A stretch of 7,583 nt of DNA, taken from assembly GCA_002320485.1 (NCBI GenBank), contig DCKW01000097.1:1-7583 (forward strand). The letters run 5' to 3'. Source of the stretch: Micavibrio sp. UBA1664. GTDB lineage: Bacteria; Pseudomonadota; Alphaproteobacteria; Micavibrionales; UBA1664. The notes under the pieces were generated by a model that searched no databases, was not told where the DNA came from, and saw nothing but the letters and a program-made list of their open reading frames with translations. This document shows positions 1 through 4,955 of this stretch, one piece after another (position 1 is the stretch's first letter; the number at the start of each line of letters is the position of its first letter). A program made the translations under genes and the position numbers.

Positions 1-453
1 CTCGTCTAGTTCGGCCAGCGCGTCGCCTTCTTTATTCGTATCGTAATCGGCATCCTCGTTAATTGAGAATTTACGTGAATTCGTCTGATAGGCGATGGAT
101 GCATGTTCACCGCAATAAGGAATACCGGGCAAGGATGATCCGCCACAGAAATGGAAATTCGGCTTTTTAGGGTCGCCATAAGGATAACGGCATGTTTTTT
201 CAGTCAGTTCAAGAAGACTGATTCCCCCATTTTTCGCCGGTATGTCATTGACCTCGGGCGGCAAAGGTTTGTCAATTTTCTTTTGCACAGGCGTGATACG
301 CCCTGACAGACCGAGGCGGTGAGCCTTACCGATAACGGCATTACGGGTCAACCCGTCACCCAGCTCTTTCGCAATTTCAGCCGCGGTTTTACCGGAAGAC
401 CAAAGATCCTTTAATAATTCGACTCGCTCGTCACTCCAGGTCGTTTTACCCAT
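1..453 (-). CDS. gcrA: GcrA family cell-cycle transcriptional regulator, C-terminus beyond window
   Basis: Reading leftwards from the ATG at 451-453, the frame stays open for 151 codons to the window edge, so the C-terminus is missing; Caulobacter GcrA is about 173 aa, so only a short tail is lost. Residues 1-52 form the GcrA helix-turn-helix: W6-S-D-E-R-V-E-L-L, then AAEIAKELG (24-32), then TRNAVIGKAHRLGLSGR (36-52). After a linker of about 30 residues comes the conserved C-terminal block with CRYPYGD (88-94), C103, C114 and H117, a Cys/His set typical of the family. In Caulobacter, GcrA binds sigma70-RNA polymerase and activates promoters carrying methylated GANTC sites, including those of ctrA and division genes; this is family knowledge. 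The gene lies 145 bp downstream of era on the same strand. A purine-rich Shine-Dalgarno (GAAGGA, 465-470 on the opposite strand) sits 11 nt before the ATG. Identity is near certain; target genes are inferred. Confidence 0.93.
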   Translation of the reverse strand, partial: MGKTTWSDERVELLKDLWSSGKTAAEIAKELGDGLTRNAVIGKAHRLGLSGRITPVQKKIDKPLPPEVNDIPAKNGGISLLELTEKTCRYPYGDPKKPNFHFCGGSSLPGIPYCGEHASIAYQTNSRKFSINEDADYDTNKEGDALAELDE

Positions 454-486
454 AATATACTCTATCCTTCCCCGATTAGTGGAATT

Positions 487-491
487 GAATC
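487..491. promoter_or_regulatory. GANTC site (CcrM-type methylation motif), proximal
   Basis: GAATC sits at the centre of a perfect 11-bp inverted repeat, ATTGAATCAAT (484-494), 33 nt from the gcrA start codon. GANTC is the CcrM adenine methylation target in Alphaproteobacteria, and GcrA recognises the methylated form. The site falls inside the spacer of the candidate gcrA promoter, where methylation could act on polymerase or on GcrA itself. The motif is short, so function is inferred from position. Confidence 0.5.
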
Positions 492-541
492 AATGTGTTA
501 CAAAATCATTGCTTGCGTTGACCCTAAGGTAGCAAGTTTGA

Positions 542-546
542 GAATC
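542..546. promoter_or_regulatory. GANTC site (CcrM-type methylation motif), distal
   Basis: This is the second GAATC in the 145-bp gcrA upstream region, about 88 nt before the start codon and 32 nt from the DnaA box. By hand scan the next GANTC to the right is at 3850, so the two promoter sites are isolated from other methylation targets on that side. Confidence 0.45.
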
Positions 547-578
547 GCGAGGAATATAAAAAGCCGAATTTTCCCACA

Positions 579-587
579 TTATCCACA
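579..587 (+). promoter_or_regulatory. Consensus DnaA box (TTATCCACA)
   Basis: TTATCCACA is a perfect match to the strongest bacterial DnaA box. A weaker related 9-mer, TTTCCCACA, lies just before it at 570-578 (two mismatches). The box is 12 nt beyond the era stop and about 125 bp upstream of the gcrA ATG. In Caulobacter, DnaA directly activates gcrA, which makes a regulatory role plausible here. A single strong box does not suggest an origin. Confidence 0.65.
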
Positions 588-598
588 AATGAAAATTT

Positions 599-1504
599 TT
601 ATCCCTCAAAAGATAAAAACGCTTCATCTTTTTCCAGCCAGTTCTGACGATGTTGGACAAAGAGTTTAAGATGAACAGGGCAATCATATAATCGTGATAA
701 TTCCTGACGGGCCTCTGTTCCTATAATTTTAAGCGTTTGGCCCTGTTTTCCCAGAACGATCGGTTTGTGTTTGCGGTCTTCGATGATAATGACCTGCGAG
801 ATGGATATACCTTTTCCGTCTTCGCTTGGCTCGTAATTTTCGGTTTCAATGGCGATATGATAAGGCAATTCCTTATGTAATCGGGCGTAAATCTGTTCAC
901 GAGTAATTTCCGCCGCCAGCAAGCGATCAGGCAATGTGGTCAGGTCTTCACCTCCGTACACCCAATCACCCTCAGACATGCTGTCGGCAAGATAGGTTTT
1001 TACATCCGCGACACCGCTTCCTGTCAGGGCGGATACCATAAACGTACGCGCAAATGAGCAGGCTTCGTTCATTTTTGCGGCAATGGCAAGCAGGTTTTTA
1101 CGCGGCGCGCAATCGACCTTGTTTAAAATCAGGATACGCTCCGCCTCGTTCGTTTCCTTGATAATCTTGTCCAGATATTCCTGATGTTTGGGCATGGAAA
1201 ACGGTTTTGACGCATCAATAACATAGGCGCAAATATCTACATCCTCTAACGATTGCCACGCCGCCGCTATCATCGCACGGTCGAATTTACGCCGCGGTTT
1301 AAAAAACCCCGGTGTGTCGACCAGAACGATCTGGCTGTTATCCTGAATTGCAATGCCGCGAATTTGAAATCGTGTTGTTTGCACTTTATGCGAAATGATG
1401 GCTATTTTCTCCCCCACCAATGCATTGGTCAGGGTTGATTTTCCTGCATTTGTAGCGCCGATCAGGGCAACGGCGCCGAATTTTTTCTTATCCGACCCGC
1501 TCAT
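599..1504 (-). CDS. era: GTPase Era, ribosome assembly factor
   Basis: This 301-aa protein has the usual Era length and the full G-domain/KH layout. G1 is GATNAGKS (16-23), switch I contains the QTT pair (42-44), G3 is DTPG (63-66), G4 is NKVD (128-131) and G5 is SALTG (158-162). The C-terminal KH domain (about 205-290) carries the GKQG loop (252-255) and the following IGTEAR segment. Era binds the 3' end of 16S rRNA and the 30S subunit and couples maturation to GTP hydrolysis, on the ribosome and near the inner membrane. The G1 loop has A where Era of E. coli has V (GxxNVGKS), a common alphaproteobacterial variant. The ATG overlaps the rnc stop by 4 bp (ATGA), implying translational coupling with RNase III. 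In many proteobacteria recO follows era; here gcrA does. Confidence 0.97.
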   Translation of the reverse strand: MSGSDKKKFGAVALIGATNAGKSTLTNALVGEKIAIISHKVQTTRFQIRGIAIQDNSQIVLVDTPGFFKPRRKFDRAMIAAAWQSLEDVDICAYVIDASKPFSMPKHQEYLDKIIKETNEAERILILNKVDCAPRKNLLAIAAKMNEACSFARTFMVSALTGSGVADVKTYLADSMSEGDWVYGGEDLTTLPDRLLAAEITREQIYARLHKELPYHIAIETENYEPSEDGKGISISQVIIIEDRKHKPIVLGKQGQTLKIIGTEARQELSRLYDCPVHLKLFVQHRQNWLEKDEAFLSFEG

Positions 1505-2169
1505 GAAACAATATCCAGCATTTTTTGGGCCGCCTCTTTTTCCGCCTTTTTCTTCGAAGTACTGGTCGCCGATTGAGATACATATCCATCCAGTGAAACC
1601 TGTATCGTAAATTCGGGCGCATGGTCAGGCCCGTCTTGACCTACCACCTCATAAGCGGGCAATCCTAAACCGTTGGCCTGCGACCATTCCTGCAAGGCCG
1701 TCTTCGGATCGCGAGGCGGCTCCGTCATTTTATGCAGACGGTCACCCATAATAAAGACAATGAATTTTTCTGCGGCATGAAACCCGCCATCAAGATAAAT
1801 GGCGGCAATAATCGCCTCCATAATATCCGCCAGAATATTGTCATTCTCGGCACCGCCGGCCATCCGCTCGGCATCGGACAGGATAACAAATTCACCCATT
1901 TTTAAAATGCGCGCCAATTCCGCCAAGGTTTCAGTCCGCACCAAGGCCGTATGCCGTTTGGCAAGCGACCCCTCATTTTCATCGGGAAAAATTTTGAACA
2001 GTAAATCGGCAACGACAAGATTGACCACGCGATCGCCCAGAAACTCCAGCCGTTCATAATCAAGACCCGTCGATTTTTGATGCGCCGAGGCATGCGTCAA
2101 GGCGCGCTCAATATAGATATTGTCAACAAATTGGTAATTAAGCCTTGCCTGAAGTGCCTGCAAATCCAT
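1501..2169 (-). CDS. rnc: Ribonuclease III
   Basis: This 222-aa enzyme cleaves double-stranded RNA, including the rRNA precursor stems that release 16S and 23S rRNA. The N-terminal catalytic domain (about 1-148) has the signature YERLEFLGD (38-46), with metal-binding E42 and D46, and the second acidic pair D115/E118 in ADIMEAIIAAIYLDGG (114-129). The double-stranded RNA-binding domain spans about 154-221, starting DPKTALQEW and ending with the basic SKKKAEKEAA helix. All expected catalytic residues are present. The start ATG lies 17 bp after the lepB stop, with only a weak Shine-Dalgarno, so translation may depend on lepB. The stop overlaps the era start. The lepB-rnc-era order is widely conserved. 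Confidence 0.97.
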   Translation of the reverse strand: MDLQALQARLNYQFVDNIYIERALTHASAHQKSTGLDYERLEFLGDRVVNLVVADLLFKIFPDENEGSLAKRHTALVRTETLAELARILKMGEFVILSDAERMAGGAENDNILADIMEAIIAAIYLDGGFHAAEKFIVFIMGDRLHKMTEPPRDPKTALQEWSQANGLGLPAYEVVGQDGPDHAPEFTIQVSLDGYVSQSATSTSKKKAEKEAAQKMLDIVS

Positions 2170-2186
2170 TATTCAAATATCGCCGA

Positions 2187-2924
2187 TCAGTTAATGGTTT
2201 CAAGCAGACGATCATAACGAACGGTCCACGGCCATTTCCAGAATTCGAAAAGACGGGCATTCCCGTTTGTCGAGAAAAAGATAATCTCTGCCTTGCCGAC
2301 AAAATTCTCAAAAGGAACAAAGCCTACATCGGCACGGCTATCTAGCGAATTGTCACGATTATCACCCATCATGAAATAATGACCTTCGGGCACGGTGAAG
2401 ACCTTGGTATTATCCAGCGCCTCGCTATCACCTGCCTCGTAAATAGTAAATGATTTTCCTTCTGGAAGGGTTTGACGGTAACTTCGTAAATCCACGACAT
2501 CACCAAAGCGGTCTTCGACTTCATTTTCCGCCACAAGTTCACGCGGGACCAAAGTACCGTTTAGATAAAGTTGCCCGTTGCGCACCTGTACGGTATCGCC
2601 GGGCAATCCTATCACCCGTTTGATATAATCAATGCGTGTATCGGACGGTAATCTGAACACCACCACATCCCCGCGTTCAGGGGCCGTGTCCCACACGCGC
2701 CCGTCTATCGGAACAATTCCGAAAGGAAAGGAATAGCGGGAATATCCATAGGAATATTTTGAGACAAACAGATAATCGCCGACCAGCAAATTGGGCTTCA
2801 TCGATCCTGAGGGGATATTGAAAGGTTCAAATAAAACCGAGCGGATTATCATGGCCAACAAAACGGCCCAAAACGCCGTTTTAACCATATCCATCCATTC
2901 GCCTTCCGCATTTTTTTCTGACAT
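2187..2924 (-). CDS. lepB: Signal peptidase I
   Basis: This 245-aa inner-membrane serine protease removes signal peptides from Sec and Tat substrates on the periplasmic side. One N-terminal membrane segment (about 14-32) precedes the box B motif IPSGSM (37-42), with nucleophile S41. The general-base lysine is K102 in DYIKRVIGLPGD (99-110), and the box E motif GDNRDNSLDSR spans 187-197. A single anchoring helix rather than two is usual for this group. The start is the first ATG after an in-frame AT-rich leader and has only a weak ribosome site. The gene is separated from acpS by 66 bp, the largest gap inside the cluster, which contains a candidate promoter. LepB is expected to process the M48 and DsbA-like precursors encoded to the right. 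Confidence 0.97.
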   Translation of the reverse strand: MSEKNAEGEWMDMVKTAFWAVLLAMIIRSVLFEPFNIPSGSMKPNLLVGDYLFVSKYSYGYSRYSFPFGIVPIDGRVWDTAPERGDVVVFRLPSDTRIDYIKRVIGLPGDTVQVRNGQLYLNGTLVPRELVAENEVEDRFGDVVDLRSYRQTLPEGKSFTIYEAGDSEALDNTKVFTVPEGHYFMMGDNRDNSLDSRADVGFVPFENFVGKAEIIFFSTNGNARLFEFWKWPWTVRYDRLLETIN

Positions 2925-2956
2925 ATTTATTACTCTGATTATTTATTTAAATAGGT

Positions 2957-2983
2957 ATTATAGGGTGTTTACATGATTGTCGA
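2957..2983 (-). promoter_or_regulatory. Candidate lepB-rnc-era promoter
   Basis: On the minus strand a perfect -10 hexamer TATAAT (2957-2962) is preceded by TCGACA (2978-2983), a 5 of 6 match to the -35 consensus, with a 15-bp spacer. The spacer is shorter than the preferred 17 bp, which lowers confidence. The predicted start would give a leader of about 25 nt before lepB. It lies in the only sizeable gap inside the cluster. Confidence 0.4.
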
Positions 2984-2990
2984 TAGGGTT

Positions 2991-3410
2991 TTATATGTCA
3001 CATTCCCTTACGACGGCTTCTAATATGACTGTAGCCTTGGCTAACCCCGCCTCATCAGAAAGGGTAATATGAATATGCGGCGTATATCCGCTCGGCGTTA
3101 TCAGCGACAATCGCTTCTCTACCCCTCCGCTCACATTCAATATAGGACGGCCCAGATCATCATTGCCGATCTCCATATCATGCCATCCCAACCCCTCGCG
3201 CATACCTGTACCCAATGCCTTTAAGCACGCCTCTTTCGCCGCAAATCTTTTGGCAAAATATGAAATGCGGCGATCTTCGGTCGCATGGGTCTGCCCTTTT
3301 TCGATTTCAAAAGCTGTAAAACATTTACGCAAGAAACGCTTGTTTTTTTCCTCAATCAAACGCTGTATACGGACGATTTCAACCAAATCCTCACCCAATC
3401 CCGTTATCAT
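2991..3410 (-). CDS. acpS: Holo-[acyl-carrier-protein] synthase
   Basis: This 139-aa cytoplasmic enzyme transfers 4'-phosphopantetheine from coenzyme A to a serine of acyl carrier protein, activating it for fatty acid synthesis. The N-terminal Mg-binding motif GLGEDLVEIVRI (4-15) contains D8. The second motif, FAAKEACLKALGTG (56-69), contains the metal/catalytic E60. Length is within the normal range. The ATG overlaps the stop of the DUF2062 gene by 4 bp (ATGA), and a Shine-Dalgarno AAGGGA lies 10 nt upstream inside that gene, so the two are almost certainly cotranscribed. In many proteobacteria pdxJ precedes acpS; here it does not. Confidence 0.95.
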   Translation of the reverse strand: MITGLGEDLVEIVRIQRLIEEKNKRFLRKCFTAFEIEKGQTHATEDRRISYFAKRFAAKEACLKALGTGMREGLGWHDMEIGNDDLGRPILNVSGGVEKRLSLITPSGYTPHIHITLSDEAGLAKATVILEAVVRECDI

Positions 3411-4039
3411 GTATTATCGGTCCCTTGCGTAACGGCAGCGCGTTTTGCGCGGGCTTTTTTATTAAACAAGGCGCGTTGCTGACGGCGCAATCTTAATTTT
3501 CGTGCCCGTTGCGCGCTTTTGATCATGTACAAATAAATCATATAAAAAAACGGCAAGGTGAGCAGGGCCAACAATGTTCCACCAATCGCCGTTGGTACAA
3601 AAACGCTTGTAAAATTATCCCATACAAAGGACAACAAATTATCCCCTTGCTGTTCAACCACATCAGGCGTCAGCCCTATACGGCTTCCCTCGACACCAAA
3701 ACCGTCGAGGATTTTAACGCCGAGATAATGAGACGCATAAAGGGTAAAAGGAAACGTCCAGGGATTGCCGAAAAATGTCCCGACCGTAGCGGCAATCAGG
3801 TTCATTCGCAATCCGATTAACCAGGCAAGCCCCATCGCCCCGAATATATGAATCCCGAAAAAAGGGGTAAATGACATGGCAGACCCTGCCGCCATATTAA
3901 AAGCAATGGATTCCGCCGATGATGATAGCCGTAAAATACGATAACGGTAGTATTTTGCCATACGCCACCATCCCATTTTAGGCCATAAAACCTGCCTCAG
4001 GTTTTGCGAGAATGTCAGTGGCTTACGGCGGCGAAACAT
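3407..4039 (-). CDS. DUF2062 domain membrane protein
   Basis: This 210-aa integral membrane protein belongs to the DUF2062 family, recognised from SFTPFFGIH (56-64) and GTFFGNPWTFP (87-97), the two most conserved blocks of the family. A W19-P20 pair and an aromatic/basic segment (24-38) precede them. Hydrophobic stretches at about 47-76, 80-105 and 146-173 suggest three membrane spans or hairpins. The last 37 residues form a very basic, probably cytosolic tail (174-201, rich in R, K and Q). The function of the family is not established, although it often sits in alphaproteobacterial operons with acpS, lepB, rnc and era. It is the first gene of the cluster. Its ribosome site (AAGAAAA) is poor, and I find no convincing promoter hexamers in the 149 bp upstream. 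Confidence 0.87.
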   Translation of the reverse strand: MFRRRKPLTFSQNLRQVLWPKMGWWRMAKYYRYRILRLSSSAESIAFNMAAGSAMSFTPFFGIHIFGAMGLAWLIGLRMNLIAATVGTFFGNPWTFPFTLYASHYLGVKILDGFGVEGSRIGLTPDVVEQQGDNLLSFVWDNFTSVFVPTAIGGTLLALLTLPFFYMIYLYMIKSAQRARKLRLRRQQRALFNKKARAKRAAVTQGTDNT

Positions 4040-4188
4040 TGTTTTTCTTATAAACCTATTTTTATAGAAAGGTAATAACCCTTTTATCCGATCACAAACC
4101 TTTATCGTAAAGCAACACTGTTGAAATTATCTTCAAAGGCGGATTATTGTCCCGCCTCCCATTCCATGGAAGCGGGGTTCTATTTAAT
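4040..4188. other. Dyad-rich intergenic region between the dsbA-like gene and DUF2062 gene
   Basis: These 149 bp hold no credible gene. They should contain both the end of the protease/dsbA transcript and the promoter of the DUF2062-acpS cluster. Short perfect dyads are CTAT/ATAG (4056-4067), CTTTA/TAAAG (4100-4112), CAACA/TGTTG (4113-4123) and TTGAA/TTCAA (4121-4136); the last three form a contiguous run. A GC-rich hairpin at 4151-4176 is listed separately. Short dyads are common in AT-rich DNA, so binding-site function is speculative. Confidence 0.45.
4151..4176 (-). terminator. GC-rich stem-loop after dsbA-like gene
   Basis: A 9-bp stem (4151-4159 with 4168-4176, one G-T pair) with an 8-nt loop starts 12 bp past the dsbA-like stop. 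On the minus strand, the direction of the upstream genes, it is followed by ACAATAATCC rather than a U-run, so it is not a classical intrinsic terminator. On the plus strand it is followed by a T-rich run, where it would look like one and could block antisense transcription into the dsbA-like gene. The stem may also protect the 3' end of the message. Confidence 0.45.
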
Positions 4189-4920
4189 TTATTTCTTTTT
4201 GTTTTCTCTGGCCTCGGCAACTGCATTACGCATACGGTCCACACCGATATATCCGCCATATAGTTTTCCGTCAATAATAAAGGCAGGTGTGCCGCTTATG
4301 CCCATTTGTGCGGCTTTTGCCGCTTTTTCGGCGACTATCGCCGCAATTTCAGGGCCCTCGGCGTCTTTGCGTAATTGGTCGACATTCAAACCGATTTTCT
4401 TTGCAATCGATTCCAAACGCGCTTCGGTAATCATGCCGGACCCTTCCATAAGGGCGATGTGATATTCCAAATACGCATTTTGTTCTTTTGCCGCCAGTGC
4501 CCATTTCGCAGCCAACGTTGAAGTGGGGCCCAAAATCGGCATATCGATAAATACAAATTTCAGGTTTTTATCTTCTTCAATCAGCGTCATGACATCACTG
4601 AGCGCTTTTTTACAATATCCGCAGTTATAATCAAAAAACTCCACAATCGTGATATCGCCATTCGGATTACCGGCAACGGGTAAATTTTTATTATTTTCGA
4701 TCCACCCTAATTGTTTTTCCACTTCCTGTTGTTGTGCTTCCAAGTCCGCCTCTTGCTGGGCGCGGCCATAGGCATCAACAGAATCAAGAATAACCTCCGG
4801 ATTATTCTGAATATATTCCTTAACAATCGCTTCGACTTCGGCACGGGTCATTTCTTTTGCCATCACTGTCGAGGGAATTAATGCAGCCGCCATAACAGAC
4901 GCCAAATACAGTGTTTTCAT
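4189..4920 (-). CDS. Periplasmic DsbA/ScsC-like thiol-disulfide oxidoreductase
   Basis: I place the start at the ATG ending at 4920, giving 243 aa. A TTG three codons upstream is also in frame, but the Shine-Dalgarno AGGAAAGG is 10 nt from the ATG and almost touches the TTG. Residues 1-21 are a signal peptide with likely cleavage after VMA. Residues 24-75 form a charged, Gln/Glu-rich helical region like the N-terminal oligomerisation domain of ScsC-type proteins. The thioredoxin-fold DsbA domain follows, with active site C100-G-Y-C103 in FFDYNCGYC and the cis-proline T211-P212 in GISGTP. It should form, reduce or isomerise disulfides in exported proteins; which of these cannot be read from sequence. 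The N-terminal domain hints at an oligomeric, isomerase-like form rather than monomeric DsbA. It lies 35 bp after the M48 protease gene, likely one transcript. Confidence 0.9.
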   Translation of the reverse strand: MKTLYLASVMAAALIPSTVMAKEMTRAEVEAIVKEYIQNNPEVILDSVDAYGRAQQEADLEAQQQEVEKQLGWIENNKNLPVAGNPNGDITIVEFFDYNCGYCKKALSDVMTLIEEDKNLKFVFIDMPILGPTSTLAAKWALAAKEQNAYLEYHIALMEGSGMITEARLESIAKKIGLNVDQLRKDAEGPEIAAIVAEKAAKAAQMGISGTPAFIIDGKLYGGYIGVDRMRNAVAEARENKKK

Positions 4921-4930
4921 TGTTATCAAA

Positions 4931-4938
4931 CCTTTCCT
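4931..4938 (-). promoter_or_regulatory. Ribosome binding site deciding the dsbA-like start
   Basis: AGGAAAGG on the minus strand lies 10 nt before the ATG at 4918-4920. It is the strongest Shine-Dalgarno seen on the minus strand in this window. The alternative TTG at 4927-4929 would leave only 1 nt and is therefore unlikely. Confidence 0.65.
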
Positions 4939-4955
4939 GTTTGTCTTACTTGTGT

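Larger units (their letters stand above)
454..598 (-). promoter_or_regulatory. gcrA upstream regulatory region
   Basis: This 145-bp AT-rich stretch between the era stop and the gcrA start has no credible gene. It holds one consensus DnaA box and two GANTC sites, listed separately. No hairpin follows era, so read-through from the era operon into gcrA is possible. On the minus strand a weak promoter candidate is TTGTAA (498-503) and ACTAAT (475-480) with a 17-bp spacer; the GANTC site at 487-491 lies inside that spacer. Each hexamer matches consensus only partly, so the core promoter is tentative, while the regulatory sites are read directly. Confidence 0.6.

Noticed and set aside
454..598. Possible replication origin, because of the DnaA box
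   Set aside because: Only one strong box is present, with no box array, AT-rich unwinding repeats or dnaA/dnaN/parAB neighbours.
490..687. 65-codon minus-strand open frame over the end of era and the gcrA upstream region
   Set aside because: Most of it overlaps era in another frame, it has no ribosome site, and its composition is not protein-like. The intergenic part is better explained by regulatory sites.
3509..3820. 103-codon plus-strand open frame antisense to the DUF2062 gene
   Set aside because: It lies fully inside a well-supported gene on the other strand, lacks a ribosome site and shows no recognisable motif.
4092..4274. 60-codon minus-strand open frame between the dsbA-like gene and the DUF2062 gene
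   Set aside because: It starts inside the dsbA-like gene in another frame and runs across the GC hairpin; there is no start-site support.
4121..4462. 113-codon plus-strand open frame antisense to the dsbA-like gene
   Set aside because: It overlaps the DsbA cis-proline region on the opposite strand; the reading is a frame shadow rich in S, P and A with no domain.
4921..4929. TTG start three codons upstream for the DsbA-like protein
   Set aside because: The Shine-Dalgarno would be 1 nt away, and the ATG gives a cleaner signal peptide.
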